From Rhodobiaceae bacterium (GTDB lineage: Bacteria; Pseudomonadota; Alphaproteobacteria; Rhizobiales; JANQQB01), in contig JANQQB010000021.1 of the NCBI GenBank assembly GCA_028285165.1, forward strand, positions 1 to 36,074: a DNA stretch of 36,074 bases. The letters run 5' to 3'. The notes under the pieces are model-generated. The model did not search any database and had not been told where the DNA came from. It saw nothing but the letters and a program-made list of their open reading frames with translations. Numbering within the stretch: position 1 is the first letter of the stretch; every line of letters begins with the position of its first letter. Positions 1 to 12,011 of this stretch are shown here, piece after piece. A program made the position numbers and the translations under genes.

Positions 1-913
<913 letters not shown>

Positions 914-1155
914 GGGTGTCTCGATTGGCTGTTGAGTTGCCGTCTTATAGCCGATTCATCAGCCCGCTGACAAATCCCTGAGCCAACCTTCGCAATAAAA
1001 TTCTTCCTTTGGATTCATATACTTATGTAATTCTTCACCGGCTTTGTACACGACTCGTTCAAAAACTTGCACGGCAAAGCCCGCGCCGAAGCACGCAATT
1101 GGCGATCCGGATCGAAAATACAACCGGATCGCGTCCTGCGACGTGGCCATATCTG

Positions 1156-1479
1156 TCAGAGCGATTCGAAATACGCGACGAGATTCCGGATCTCCAGATA
1201 GGTCAGATTCATGTCCGGCATGTTCGGATGGCTTTGTGTAAGAAAGGCCTCCAGGAAGTCCATTTTTCCGTCGTGCCGCTTCTTGATCTCGACAAATGGC
1301 GGCGCATCGACGGACGCCTGCTGCTGACCGGCGGTCACGACATGGCAGGCCGAACACCAGCGGGTTGCGATCGTGCGCCCTTCCTCCTTGTCGCCGAAGG
1401 CGGCGGCGGGAACGACGGTTGTCAGCAGGACGAGGCCGCCGGCAAAAGCGAGGCGCGGGATCAGCGAAAGACGATTCAT
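1156..1479 (-). CDS. small exported cytochrome c family protein
   Basis: N-terminal signal peptide then RWCSACH (CxxCH haem motif) and a C-terminal Met (HPNMPDMNLT). Internal Met (MNRLSL) chosen as start within ORF 1156..1512. Confidence 0.8.
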   Translation of the reverse strand: MNRLSLIPRLAFAGGLVLLTTVVPAAAFGDKEEGRTIATRWCSACHVVTAGQQQASVDAPPFVEIKKRHDGKMDFLEAFLTQSHPNMPDMNLTYLEIRNLVAYFESL

Positions 1480-1595
1480 GGAAGCTCCTACGATTGGGGC
1501 GTGCCGATGCACGGCCCAGGAGACCTACCAAGTCCTTCCGACGAGGCTTTGACTTCGCGCAAACGAACCGGCCATGCGACCAGTCAGGCCACGCC

Positions 1596-2006
1596 TTACT
1601 TCAGGTCGATGGTCATTTCCGTGCCGCCGAGACCATGCACGTTGTCGTTGGCACGCACGGTTACGGATGGGGTACCATCCGGAATGGCGACCCCGCTGAT
1701 CGATCGCGTGAACGGCTGCTCATCGACATGCGGGTGGGCGAGGACGCGCTCGCCCAGCACGGTTCCATCGGGCGCAACGATATCGAAGCGATCTGCATAA
1801 TGATCCCAACCGGTATCGGCATGCCTGACCGTCACATCGAAACGCCAGGTGCCGGGAGCGGTCTGCACGGCCTCGACACCGACAATATCGGCTTCCCCGG
1901 CATCGGCGACGGTGTACAGGAATGCGATAAACGGAACGAGACAGACGAGCATGAGGCGTGCAAAGACAACCGATGTCAAAAGGCCCCGAACAGGCGTCTT
2001 GTTCAT
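1596..2006 (-). CDS. conserved hypothetical exported/membrane-anchored protein
   Basis: 136-aa ORF with an N-terminal hydrophobic segment and a beta-rich remainder (TWRFDVTVRHADTGWDHYADRFDIVAPDGTVLGERVLAHPH). Confidence 0.65.
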   Translation of the reverse strand: MNKTPVRGLLTSVVFARLMLVCLVPFIAFLYTVADAGEADIVGVEAVQTAPGTWRFDVTVRHADTGWDHYADRFDIVAPDGTVLGERVLAHPHVDEQPFTRSISGVAIPDGTPSVTVRANDNVHGLGGTEMTIDLK

Positions 2007-2072
2007 CGCATTCTCCCGATCTCGATCCGAATGTCCTCGAACCCGCGCAAATAGGGCCGTCAGGACACAGGT

Positions 2073-2558
2073 CTAGAACGGAATGTCGTCGTCGAGCTCG
2101 TCGCCGCGGGACGGCGGCGCCATCTGCCCGCCGCCCTGATTGCCGGAGAACGACCGCTCGGAACCGCCGCCGTAATCGCTGACCTGGTCGCCGCCGGCCC
2201 GGTCGGCCCGGCTGTCGAGCATCTGCAATTCGCCTCTGAATTTTTGCAGCACGACTTCGGTCGTGTAACGCTTCTGGCCGCTCTGATCTTCCCAATCGCG
2301 GGTCTGCAGCGATCCCTCGACATAGATCTTCGAGCCCTTGCGCAGATATTGTTCAGCGACCCGGCACAGGTTCTCATTGAAAATCACCACACTGTGCCAT
2401 TCCGTGCGTTCGCGCCGCTCGCCGGACTGGCGGTCCCGCCAGGTCTCGGTCGTTGCGATCCTCAGATTGACGACCGGGTCGCCGGAATTGAGTCGTCGGG
2501 TTTCCGGGTCGCGGCCGAGATTGCCTACCAGAATGACTTTGTTGACGCTGCCTGCCAT
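2073..2558 (-). CDS. ssb: single-stranded DNA-binding protein
   Basis: [42 protein letters not shown]... OB fold and acidic DDDIPF C-terminal tip. Confidence 0.97.
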   Translation of the reverse strand: MAGSVNKVILVGNLGRDPETRRLNSGDPVVNLRIATTETWRDRQSGERRERTEWHSVVIFNENLCRVAEQYLRKGSKIYVEGSLQTRDWEDQSGQKRYTTEVVLQKFRGELQMLDSRADRAGGDQVSDYGGGSERSFSGNQGGGQMAPPSRGDELDDDIPF

Positions 2559-2727
2559 GTCGGCCTCTTTGTGTTTTCGGTTTGCGGCACCCTACACCAA
2601 GGTGTCGGCGGTTGATCCGGCCCGGCACGCGTAACCCACCGGTTTCCCACAGGGATTTTGGGCGAACTCTCACGCTGCCTGCGCGACGCTGCTGCGGCTC
2701 GGGGTCGGGGATCGTCCCTGACTCTAT

Positions 2728-2742
2728 GTTCCGCATTTGTTC
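2728..2742. promoter_or_regulatory. LexA (SOS) box, alphaproteobacterial type GTTC-N7-GTTC
   Basis: GTTCCGCATTTGTTC reads GTTC-CGCATTT-GTTC in the divergent ssb/uvrA intergenic region. Confidence 0.75.
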
Positions 2743-3011
2743 TATTTGATGACACGGTTTCGGTCAAGTGTCTGGCCCGCATCCCCGAGGCGGACACCCG
2801 AGTCCCGGCATTTTCATTCAAGCGGGCGAGAACCGGAACGCCTGTGTTTGCGTATGCTGAAATGCGGCGTTGCGGCTCTATGTGTCAGCAGAGTTCCCGC
2901 CATGCACGCCGACAGGCTGGTTTTTGGCCGAATTGGGGATTATGGGGAGCGGGGTCGGTGTGCCTTGCCCCGCCTTAAGCGGCTTGTACGGTGCCCGCAA
3001 CGGTTCCGGAA

Positions 3012-5939
3012 ATGACTTTCAGGCAGGACGACGCCATGAGCGTAGGCAATTCTTCTTCGACCAAGGCGATTTCTATCCGGGGCGCCCGCGAGCACAACCT
3101 CAAGAACATCGACGTCGATATCCCCCGCGACAGCCTCGTAGTGATGACCGGCCTGTCCGGATCCGGAAAGTCGTCGTTGGCGTTCGACACGATCTATGCC
3201 GAAGGCCAGCGCCGGTATGTGGAATCGCTGTCGGCCTACGCCCGCCAATTTCTTGAAATGATGCAAAAGCCGGACGTCGACCAGATCGACGGCCTGTCGC
3301 CCGCCATTTCCATCGAACAAAAGACGACGTCCCGCAATCCGCGCTCAACCGTGGGAACGGTCACTGAGATCTACGATTACATGCGGCTTCTGTTCGCGCG
3401 GGTCGGCATACCTTATTCACCGGCGACGGGCCTTCCGATCGAAAGCCAGACCGTCAGCCAGATGGTCGACCGCGTTCTCGACCTGCCGGAAGGCACACGG
3501 CTCTACCTGCTTGCGCCCATCGTGCGCGGCCGCAAGGGCGAATACCGCAAGGAACTCGCCGAACTGATGAAGAAGGGCTTCCTCAGGGTCAAGATCGACG
3601 GCGCCTTCCACGAGATTGCGGACGCCCCGGCCCTCGACAAGAAGTTCAAGCATGACATTGACGTGGTGGTCGATCGGCTTGTGGTGCGTGCCGATATCGG
3701 CACACGACTGGCGGATTCCCTTGAAACGGCGCTCGGCCTGGCAGAGGGGCTGGCAATCGCCGAATTTGCCGACACTGCCGAAGGCGAGGACGAACCGCGC
3801 CGGATCATCTTTTCGGAGAAATTCGCCTGCCCGGTCTCGGGCTTCACGATCGCCGAAATCGAACCGCGCCTGTTTTCCTTCAACAATCCCTTCGGCGCCT
3901 GTCCGACCTGCGACGGATTGGGCACGACATTGCACTTCGAGGCCGATCTCGTCGTCCCGGATCCGGGCCTGACCTTGCGCAACGGCGCGATCGCACCGTG
4001 GGCAAAGACCGGCAACACGTCGCCCTATTACGCCCAGACCCTTGAAGCGCTCTGCCGGCATTTCAAGGCCTCGATGAACACGCCCTGGTCCGACCTGCCC
4101 AAGAAGGTGCGGGACGCGATCCTGTACGGCACGGGAGATAAAGCGGTCACCTTCGTCTACGACGACGGATTGCGGCGCTACCAGACCAAGAAGTCCTTCG
4201 AGGGCGTGATCACGAACATCGAGCGGCGCTGGCGCGAAACCGATTCAAGCTGGGTTCGCGAGGAACTGGAACGCTTCCAGTCGGACCATCCGTGCGAAAC
4301 GTGTTCCGGCTATCGGCTGAAGCCGGAAGCGCTCGCGGTAAAGATCGCCGGTCTGCATATCGGCGAGGTCGCCTTCATGTCGATCCGCGAGGCAGACACC
4401 TGGTTTACCGACCTTCCCGACCGGCTGACCGACAAACAGAACGAGATCGCCGGACGCATCCTGAAGGAAATCCGCGACCGCCTCCGCTTTTTGAACGATG
4501 TCGGCCTGGAATATCTGACCCTGTCGCGGGCATCGGGCACCCTGTCCGGCGGCGAAAGCCAGCGCATCCGCCTGGCCTCGCAGATCGGGTCCGGACTGAC
4601 GGGCGTGCTCTACGTGCTCGACGAGCCGTCCATCGGCCTGCACCAGCGCGACAATGATCGCTTGCTCGGCACGCTGCGTCACCTCCGGGATCTTGGCAAT
4701 ACCGTCATCGTCGTGGAACACGACGAGGACGCCATCCTGGCAGCCGATCACGTCATCGATGTGGGTCCGCATGCCGGGATCCATGGCGGCGAAATCATCG
4801 CGCAAGGGTCGCCGGACGACATCCTGCGCCATCCCGCCTCCCTGACCGGCAAATACCTGTCAGGCGCCCTCTCCGTCCGGATTCCCGAAGAACGCCGAAC
4901 GCCGCAGAAGAACCGTTGGCTGAAAATCGTCGGCGCGAGCGGCCACAACCTGAAAAACATCGACGCCAAAATCCCGCTGGGAACGTTTACGGCCGTGACG
5001 GGCGTGTCCGGTGGCGGCAAGTCAACATTGTTGATCGACACGTTGTACAAGGCAACCGCCCGCCGGCTGAACGGCTCGCGCGAACAGCCGGCACCGCATG
5101 ATCGCATCGAGGGCCTGGAAGCTCTCGACAAGGTGATTGACACCGACCAGTCGCCGATCGGCCGCACACCGCGCTCCAATCCGGCAACCTATACCGGCGC
5201 TTTCACACCGATCCGCGAGTGGTTCGCCGGTCTGCCGGAATCCAAGGCCCGCGGCTACCAGCCCGGACGCTTCTCGTTCAACGTCAAGGGCGGTCGCTGC
5301 GAAGCCTGCCAGGGCGACGGCGTGATCAAGATCGAGATGCACTTCCTACCGGATGTCTACGTAACCTGCGACGTCTGCAAGGGCGCCCGGTACAATCGGG
5401 AAACGCTGGAGGTCACCTTCAAGGAAAAGTCGATCTCCGACGTGCTCGACATGACCGTCGACGAGGGCGTTGAATTCTTTTCGGCCGTCCCGTCCGTCCG
5501 CGACAAGCTCCTGACGCTGCAGCGGGTCGGTCTCGGCTATATCAAGGTCGGCCAGCAGGCCACGACCCTGTCGGGTGGCGAAGCCCAGCGCGTCAAGCTC
5601 GCCAAGGAATTGTCGAAGCGCGCGACCGGCCGCACGCTCTACATTCTGGACGAACCGACGACAGGTCTGCATTTCCATGATGTCGCCAAGCTGCTCGACG
5701 TGCTGCATGAACTCGTCGATCAGGGCAACACGGTCATAGTCATCGAGCATAATCTGGAAGTCATCAAGACGGCGGATTGGATTATCGACCTCGGTCCGGA
5801 GGGTGGCGACGGCGGCGGAGAAATTGTTGCAAGCGGCCCGCCCGAAGTAATCGTCGGGGAGAAAAGATCTTATACTGGACGATTTCTTGATGAACTCTTG
5901 CGGCGCCGGCCTCAACACCGGATGAATGCCGCCGAATAG
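3012..5939 (+). CDS. uvrA: excinuclease ABC subunit A
   Basis: [62 protein letters not shown], zinc-finger CxxC motifs, two ABC signatures. ORF 2991..5939; ATG at 3012 or 3036 more likely than the upstream non-ATG start. Confidence 0.98.
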   Translation: MTFRQDDAMSVGNSSSTKAISIRGAREHNLKNIDVDIPRDSLVVMTGLSGSGKSSLAFDTIYAEGQRRYVESLSAYARQFLEMMQKPDVDQIDGLSPAISIEQKTTSRNPRSTVGTVTEIYDYMRLLFARVGIPYSPATGLPIESQTVSQMVDRVLDLPEGTRLYLLAPIVRGRKGEYRKELAELMKKGFLRVKIDGAFHEIADAPALDKKFKHDIDVVVDRLVVRADIGTRLADSLETALGLAEGLAIAEFADTAEGEDEPRRIIFSEKFACPVSGFTIAEIEPRLFSFNNPFGACPTCDGLGTTLHFEADLVVPDPGLTLRNGAIAPWAKTGNTSPYYAQTLEALCRHFKASMNTPWSDLPKKVRDAILYGTGDKAVTFVYDDGLRRYQTKKSFEGVITNIERRWRETDSSWVREELERFQSDHPCETCSGYRLKPEALAVKIAGLHIGEVAFMSIREADTWFTDLPDRLTDKQNEIAGRILKEIRDRLRFLNDVGLEYLTLSRASGTLSGGESQRIRLASQIGSGLTGVLYVLDEPSIGLHQRDNDRLLGTLRHLRDLGNTVIVVEHDEDAILAADHVIDVGPHAGIHGGEIIAQGSPDDILRHPASLTGKYLSGALSVRIPEERRTPQKNRWLKIVGASGHNLKNIDAKIPLGTFTAVTGVSGGGKSTLLIDTLYKATARRLNGSREQPAPHDRIEGLEALDKVIDTDQSPIGRTPRSNPATYTGAFTPIREWFAGLPESKARGYQPGRFSFNVKGGRCEACQGDGVIKIEMHFLPDVYVTCDVCKGARYNRETLEVTFKEKSISDVLDMTVDEGVEFFSAVPSVRDKLLTLQRVGLGYIKVGQQATTLSGGEAQRVKLAKELSKRATGRTLYILDEPTTGLHFHDVAKLLDVLHELVDQGNTVIVIEHNLEVIKTADWIIDLGPEGGDGGGEIVASGPPEVIVGEKRSYTGRFLDELLRRRPQHRMNAAE

Positions 5940-6171
5940 ACCGATGTGATCAGCCGCGAATCTGTACAAATACTCATGCCGCGATCATACGAATCTACGA
6001 CTCGGAGATTGCGATTTCGTTAACAATCCTATGGCGTTAGAGCATTCCTGCTATGCAAAAAATGCACTTGCGAAAAACGCCGGCCATCCCTATTTGGACA
6101 ATCAAGAAAGGCGCGTTGTTCCACGCCGATCGAAAACATTCAAAACAACACTCGATTACGGGAATAAGGCC

Positions 6172-6321
6172 ATGTTCAACAACATCGCACGGCAAGTCTC
6201 CTCCTGGCGGCGCTACCGCAACACCTACAACGAGCTGATGAAGCTCTCCAACCGTGAACTCGACGATCTCGGCATCTGCCGCGCTGACATCGACTCGGTT
6301 GCACGCAACGTCATCCGCTAG
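6172..6321 (+). CDS. DUF1127 domain small protein
   Basis: 49 aa MFNNIARQVSSWRRYRNTYNELMKLSNRELDDLGICRADIDSVARNVIR matches the DUF1127 pattern (L..LsdreLdDiGi.R.dI). A purine-rich SD precedes ATG 6172. Confidence 0.85.
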   Translation: MFNNIARQVSSWRRYRNTYNELMKLSNRELDDLGICRADIDSVARNVIR

Positions 6322-6376
6322 GTCTTGGATTTCCCGGTTGCCCTCCCCCGACCGGTAGATCAGACTGCCAGACAAG

Positions 6377-6405
6377 AACGCCCGCCATTGGCGGGCGTTT
6401 CTTAT
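6377..6405 (+). terminator. Rho-independent terminator downstream of the DUF1127 gene
   Basis: AACGCCCGCCATTGGCGGGCGTTTCTTATT: perfect 10-bp stem followed by a T-rich run. Confidence 0.85.
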
Positions 6406-6421
6406 TGTACCGACCGGCGCT

Positions 6422-6529
6422 TCAAACGACCGCCGACGACAACCAGAGAGTTGCAAAGGCCACGATCGTTCCCAGGAGGGGCAGGATGGCCGTCACGGTT
6501 GCGGCGGTGCTTTCACGAGAAGTAATCAT
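6422..6529 (-). CDS. putative 35-aa single-pass membrane small protein
   Basis: Reverse strand: MITSRESTAATVTAILPLLGTIVAFATLWLSSAVV*, preceded by AGGAG 9 nt before ATG. Not in the supplied ORF list (below length cutoff). Confidence 0.45.
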   Translation of the reverse strand: MITSRESTAATVTAILPLLGTIVAFATLWLSSAVV

Positions 6530-6713
6530 CTGTCTAAACTCCTGTTTTCTTTCGCAGTTCGATAAGACTGCGACGTTTCGTCATGGATCGGATATGGGGT
6601 GCGATGCGCTCGCTTTAAGGCTGTCTCACTCAAACGGGATAGCCGCACCGGTTCGGTGTAATGCGCGTCACAAAAGCGCTTGACCCTGATGTCGCCAGGC
6701 CCATAGAAACCCT

Positions 6714-8141
6714 ATGGATCCTGTACATGTCATTGGTGCCGGCCTCGCCGGCTCTGAAGCCGCCTGGCAACTGGCCCGGCGCGGCATTCCTGTCATCCTG
6801 CATGAGATGCGCCCCGTGCGCATGACAGATGCACACCACACCGACAAGTGCGCGGAACTGGTATGCTCCAATTCCTTTCGGTCCGACGACGCGACAAGCA
6901 ATGCGGTCGGCTTGCTGCATGAAGAAATGCGACGCGCCGGATCCCTGATCCTTTCAGAAGGCGACCGCACCAAACTGCCGGCCGGCGGCGCGCTCGCCGT
7001 CGACCGGGATGCGTTTGCCGACGGTGTGACAAAACACCTGACCGAACACGATCTGATCACGCTGGTCTCAGAAGATGTCGATGGACTGCCGGACCCTGAA
7101 TGGTCGTCGGTGATCGTCGCCACCGGCCCGCTCACCTCGCCGGGTCTGTCCCGCGCCATTGCGGACCTGACCGATGCCGATTCCCTGGCCTTTTTCGATG
7201 CCATCGCCCCGATCGTGCATTTCGACACGGTCGATCTGGACGTCGCCTGGTTCCAGTCACGCTATGACAAGGCAGGCCCCGGCGGCAGTGGCGCGGACTA
7301 TGTCAATTGCCCGCTCGACAAGGACGGCTACGAGGCCTTTATCGATGCGCTGCTGGCAGCGGAGACCGCGGAATTCCGCGAATGGGAAAAGTCGACGCCC
7401 TATTTCGACGGCTGCCTGCCGATCGAAGTGATGGCCGCACGCGGCCGCGAAACGCTGCGCCACGGACCGATGAAGCCGGTCGGCCTGACCAATCGGCACA
7501 AACCAGACGAGAAACCCTATGCAGTCGTGCAATTGCGCCAGGACAACGCGCTCGGCACGCTCTACAACCTCGTCGGTTTTCAAACCAAGATGAAGTACGG
7601 CGACCAGGTTCGGGTGCTGCGCATGATACCCGGCCTGGAACAGGCTGAATTCGCCCGGCTTGGCGGCATTCACCGCAACACCTACCTCGATTCACCGCGC
7701 CTGCTGGATGCCACGTTGCGGTTAAAGGCCGAACCGCGCCTGCGCTTTGCCGGACAGATCACCGGATGCGAGGGCTATGTGGAATCCGCCGCGATCGGCC
7801 TTCTCGCGGCCCGGTTCGCGGCCGCCGAACGGCTTGGCGAGGAGATCGACCTGCCTCCCGAAACGACCGCCTTCGGAGCCCTTCTACGCCATATTACGGG
7901 AGGCCATATCGGCCAGACCGAGGTCGGCAAACCCCGCTCCTACCAGCCGATGAACATCAATTTCGGCCTGTTTCCGCCTGTCGAATTCCCGAAAAAGTCG
8001 GAGGACGGTCGGCGGCTGCGGGGATCGGAAAAAACCCTTGCCAAGAAACGGGCCATGACAAGCCGCGCCCTTCGCGATCTGGACACTTGGCTGCAGTCCG
8101 GTTTGCTCGACCGGCAGCGCAAAACCGCGCTTCCCGCATGA
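6714..8141 (+). CDS. trmFO: methylenetetrahydrofolate--tRNA-(uracil-5-)-methyltransferase
   Basis: [57 protein letters not shown]-terminal INFGLFPP motif. Confidence 0.96.
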   Translation: MDPVHVIGAGLAGSEAAWQLARRGIPVILHEMRPVRMTDAHHTDKCAELVCSNSFRSDDATSNAVGLLHEEMRRAGSLILSEGDRTKLPAGGALAVDRDAFADGVTKHLTEHDLITLVSEDVDGLPDPEWSSVIVATGPLTSPGLSRAIADLTDADSLAFFDAIAPIVHFDTVDLDVAWFQSRYDKAGPGGSGADYVNCPLDKDGYEAFIDALLAAETAEFREWEKSTPYFDGCLPIEVMAARGRETLRHGPMKPVGLTNRHKPDEKPYAVVQLRQDNALGTLYNLVGFQTKMKYGDQVRVLRMIPGLEQAEFARLGGIHRNTYLDSPRLLDATLRLKAEPRLRFAGQITGCEGYVESAAIGLLAARFAAAERLGEEIDLPPETTAFGALLRHITGGHIGQTEVGKPRSYQPMNINFGLFPPVEFPKKSEDGRRLRGSEKTLAKKRAMTSRALRDLDTWLQSGLLDRQRKTALPA

Positions 8142-8210
8142 AGCCGAAGAGCGATCAGCGAAAAGGTCGTTTCACCGTGAATCGCTCAAGGGCTACGACC
8201 GTCGGTTGGA

Positions 8211-9875
8211 TTAAGCGATTTCGTTCAAGCTCCGGCCATCGAACTCCAGGAGGCGCGTCGCGCCCGCCAGTTCGCGACGCGACTGGCTGACGACGATCCG
8301 GGTCATGTCGAGCCCGGCCAGCATCTCCCCGATCCGCTCTGTCATCGTCCGATCGAGCGCGGACGTGGCTTCATCGAGGAACAAAATCACCGGTGAACCC
8401 ACAACCGCCCGGGCCAGGCCCAGGCGTTGCTTTTGGCCGCCCGACAACGTGTCGACATCGCTGCCAACGGGTGTTGCAAGCCCCATAGGCAGCGCACGGA
8501 TCTCTTCGCCGAGTTCCACCCGGTCCAATGCGTGCCAAACCTCAGGTTCCGTATAAAGGCCATTGTGGGACACCGCTTCTGCAATCGTGCTTGGAAAAAA
8601 CGCCTCTCCCTGTAAGACGACCCCGAACTGACGATTTGCGTTACCCTTTCGCAGGTCCGCCAGGGAGTGACCGTCAATTCGGACCGCTCCGCTGTCCGGT
8701 TGTTCCAGGCCAAGCATGAGTCGCAGGATCGTGGATTTGCCGACATCCGAGGGCCCGACGATGCCGACAAACTCTCCCGGTTCAACTCGCAGAGAAAGAT
8801 TTTCGAAAACAGGTTCCCCCGTATCGGGATAGGCAAAGCCGACACGGTCGAACTGGATAGTACCGCTTAGCCCATTCGCCGGCTGGGGAGGAGCCAACTC
8901 AATTGTCAAAAGCGGCGCAATCCGATTGAGCGCGGGAATGAGGCTTAGACTGGCGTAACAGGCTGAGGTTACGCCGGAAATCGTCGCAAAAAGCAAAGTG
9001 ACCGTATAGGTGAACGACGCAAAGTCACCGACGGAAATCGAATTGGGGATCGAGAGTGCGAGCATGGCCGCGCACAGCACCGCAAAACCGGGAAAAACCG
9101 TAAGCGCCACGGTGCTTGTGTTCTCGAAACGGTAGAGGTCCCGGTAGGCACACAGTTGTTCGCCCAATCGGTCGAGCCAGAGCCCCGCCACCAACGAAGT
9201 TTTAGCCGCGACCCGCAGGAACGCGACCGAGTTCAACGACCCAAGGCCGAATGCACTGACCGAAGCTTCATGCTCCAGCATCTCAGTGGTCCGAGCCAGA
9301 TAGGCACGTCGGATCAGGCTCACAAAAACAAGAGGTGCAAGAGCCAGAGCCAGGCTGATCCAGGCCAGCACTGGTGACAATGTCGCAATAGTCAGCGTCA
9401 GCGGAATCGCGGTCAGGAGGCCGAAGCCAATCCCGGAACCCAGACCGATCAGGGAGGCACGAACCTGCTCGGCGCCTAGCATACGAACATGGACGTCTCC
9501 GCTGGCGCTGTTGCGGCCGAAAGCATCCGGAGCGGCCAATTGGCGTTGCCAGAGCGCGGGCATCAATCGCAGATCGACAGACCGTTCCACATGGCTCAAC
9601 GCCACATCGCGGACGATCCGGATGACGGCAAGGCCCAGCACCGCTGCAGCCATGATCGCCGCTGGAAGAAGCAGGTCGCCATCACCGCCTTGGCCTTGGA
9701 TGACGGCGGCGTCGACCAATTGTTTGAGAAACAGTGGCACAAGAGCAGCAAAGCCACCGGCAACGAGTGCGGCAATGCCTATGCCCAGATAGGCCTTGAG
9801 GCTTCCGGCAAAGCCGATTTGCAGAATGATCTGTAAGCTCTGCAAGGGCGACAACAAGGGCGGTCGATCTGTCAC
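8211..9875 (-). CDS. ABC transporter permease/ATPase of a peptide exporter (second half of a two-gene NHLP-like pair)
   Basis: TM region plus NBD: Walker A GPSDVGKST, signature LSGGQKQR, Walker B VILFLDEATSALD. GTG at 9875 lies 1 nt after the upstream gene's TGA, so this start is preferred over 9944 (translational coupling). Confidence 0.85.
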   Translation of the reverse strand: MTDRPPLLSPLQSLQIILQIGFAGSLKAYLGIGIAALVAGGFAALVPLFLKQLVDAAVIQGQGGDGDLLLPAAIMAAAVLGLAVIRIVRDVALSHVERSVDLRLMPALWQRQLAAPDAFGRNSASGDVHVRMLGAEQVRASLIGLGSGIGFGLLTAIPLTLTIATLSPVLAWISLALALAPLVFVSLIRRAYLARTTEMLEHEASVSAFGLGSLNSVAFLRVAAKTSLVAGLWLDRLGEQLCAYRDLYRFENTSTVALTVFPGFAVLCAAMLALSIPNSISVGDFASFTYTVTLLFATISGVTSACYASLSLIPALNRIAPLLTIELAPPQPANGLSGTIQFDRVGFAYPDTGEPVFENLSLRVEPGEFVGIVGPSDVGKSTILRLMLGLEQPDSGAVRIDGHSLADLRKGNANRQFGVVLQGEAFFPSTIAEAVSHNGLYTEPEVWHALDRVELGEEIRALPMGLATPVGSDVDTLSGGQKQRLGLARAVVGSPVILFLDEATSALDRTMTERIGEMLAGLDMTRIVVSQSRRELAGATRLLEFDGRSLNEIA

Positions 9876-9876
9876 C

Positions 9877-12000
9877 TCACGCCCTTTCCTCAGGCTCTGA
9901 CGCCGGCACCCAAAGGCGCGGACCGAGCCGAACCACCTTGTCACAGTGGCCGATTAACCGATCCCGATGGGTGATGAGCACCACACTGGCCCCGGTGGCC
10001 TTGATGGCAGCCAAAATCGCAGCTTCGCGATCCACGTCGAGCGCACTCGTCGCCTCGTCCATGATCAGCAATCGTGGATGCGCACAAAGGGCGCGTGCGA
10101 TTTGTATCCTCTGGCGCTCACCCCCACTGAAATTCCTGCCGTTTTCGGCAACGGCACAGTCCAATTCCAACGGACGGCGTCGCACCGCATCCGCGAGGCA
10201 AACATCCTCCAATACGGCCCACATCTTTTGGTCATCAGATGTCGGGGTCCACAGACTGAGATTGTCCCGCAAGGTTCCCGCGAACAGATGCGTCTCCTGG
10301 TCCAGCCAGTGCAGACCCCTCGCAAGGTGGCTCCTGTCAAGGATCTCAATGGGTAAACCGTCGATGAGGATCTGACCGTCGACGTCGGGTAACAACCCCG
10401 CGCACGCTTTGCCGACCGTCGATTTCCCGGCTCCGCTCGGTCCGACAAGCGCCACCCATTCACCCGGATCGAGACGTAGCGAGAGATCCTGGACCACCGG
10501 CGGCGCTATCGGAGCGTACCGGATCGTTACGGCCTTGAGCTCGAGCCGGCCTTCCGGCACATGATGCACGTTTCGAAGCGGCGTGACGGTCTCGGCCGGC
10601 GTATCGAGCGCATCGTCCAGACGATCAAGGTGTCCCTGGATTGGCTGCAGCTGTGCGATCGTTCGCATCAACCTGTTCGTCGGGGCGTAGATCGAAAGGA
10701 TCAATGCCTGGATGGCAATCAGCGTACCTGATGACTGGGTGCCGGCGGCAACCTGCTGGGCGCCCAGCGCGAGAACGACGACGATGGCAAGCCCGAGGAT
10801 CGTATCCGGCACCACCGCCAGGCACCGGGTCGCAACCGACAATCGAAAGGTTGTCCGGGCGACGGACCGGTTGATCGCTGTCCAGCGGTCAAGGAAGGCC
10901 TTCTCGAGACCGCCGGCGCGAATCGAATCAAGGGCGCGCAACCCTCCCAGCGACATTGCGGTCCTCTGTCCCCGCTCATGAGCTAACAGCCGGACGGCTT
11001 CCAGCCTTTGAGCGGCGAGCAGCTGATAGGCCATGCCGATTAGTGCAGAAAACGTGAACACAACCGCCGTCAGAACGGTCGAATAAACGAGCATGCAAAT
11101 GGTGATCCCCACAATGGCGACGCCGTCCTGAAGAGCCTGGGTGAGCTGGATGCTGGTGTAATTCGAGATCCGTAGGGTCGTCTTTACGCGCGCATTGACC
11201 TCCCCGCCGTAGCGATGGGCGAAAAACCGCAAGGGCAAGGCAACCAGATGGTCGATAAACCGGCGCGCCAGACGGTCACTTTGGGTGACTTCAAGATCCG
11301 CCACACGGGACAGCCTGGTTGCGGTCAGCCACAGATGGATGAGGACAGTGATTGCAAACGCAACGGCAAGCAGGGTGCCGGCGCCGGCATCATGGCCGAT
11401 GAGAACCTGATCGACAAATCGCCGCGACAGATCGGCCAGAGCGAGTGGCGGAACAAGCAGAACAGAACTGACGACCGAGACGATAATCGCCTCTCTACGC
11501 TGTCCCTGAAGGTGTCCGAGTAAAGCACCAAGCGTTGATTTGCGCGTGTCGGAGGGTTCGAAATCCTCTCCTGGCTCAGCTTCAACAATGACGTTCGAAA
11601 AGTTCCGTTGCCAATCCGGGAGCGGAATGGTCCGGCGACCGCGGGCCGGATCGTTGACTTCGACGGCTCCGTTGCGGATGCCCTCAACGACGAGAAAGTG
11701 ATGCGATCGCCAAAGCGCGATGCAGGGATAGGTCACATCGGCGTCGGTCAGGCTCACAACACGATAGCCGCGCATGGAAAGACCGCGTTCGCGCCCTGCC
11801 GTTATGATATCGGAAGCCCGCGCTCCGTCACGCGACACGCCGCAGGCGAAGCGAAGGTCTGCCAGGCTGTCAAACCGCCCGTAATACCGCAACAGGATTG
11901 CCAACGCCGCGGCACCGCATTCCGCCGTCTCCATCTGAAGGACGATCGGCGTGCGTCGCGGGCGCCGGACCAGTCTTGCAAACGGGAACCTCATCCCCAA
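9877..12000 (-). CDS. C39 peptidase/permease/ATPase, bacteriocin-type ABC exporter (NHLP-like)
   Basis: N-terminal C39 domain with all catalytic elements (TPIVLQMETAECGAAALAILLRYYG; SHHFLVVEG; NDPARG), TM domain, NBD with GPSGAGKST, FSGGERQR, LLIMDEATSALD. Confidence 0.92.
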   Translation of the reverse strand: MGMRFPFARLVRRPRRTPIVLQMETAECGAAALAILLRYYGRFDSLADLRFACGVSRDGARASDIITAGRERGLSMRGYRVVSLTDADVTYPCIALWRSHHFLVVEGIRNGAVEVNDPARGRRTIPLPDWQRNFSNVIVEAEPGEDFEPSDTRKSTLGALLGHLQGQRREAIIVSVVSSVLLVPPLALADLSRRFVDQVLIGHDAGAGTLLAVAFAITVLIHLWLTATRLSRVADLEVTQSDRLARRFIDHLVALPLRFFAHRYGGEVNARVKTTLRISNYTSIQLTQALQDGVAIVGITICMLVYSTVLTAVVFTFSALIGMAYQLLAAQRLEAVRLLAHERGQRTAMSLGGLRALDSIRAGGLEKAFLDRWTAINRSVARTTFRLSVATRCLAVVPDTILGLAIVVVLALGAQQVAAGTQSSGTLIAIQALILSIYAPTNRLMRTIAQLQPIQGHLDRLDDALDTPAETVTPLRNVHHVPEGRLELKAVTIRYAPIAPPVVQDLSLRLDPGEWVALVGPSGAGKSTVGKACAGLLPDVDGQILIDGLPIEILDRSHLARGLHWLDQETHLFAGTLRDNLSLWTPTSDDQKMWAVLEDVCLADAVRRRPLELDCAVAENGRNFSGGERQRIQIARALCAHPRLLIMDEATSALDVDREAAILAAIKATGASVVLITHRDRLIGHCDKVVRLGPRLWVPASEPEERA

Positions 12001-12011
12001 TCCACGCGCCT

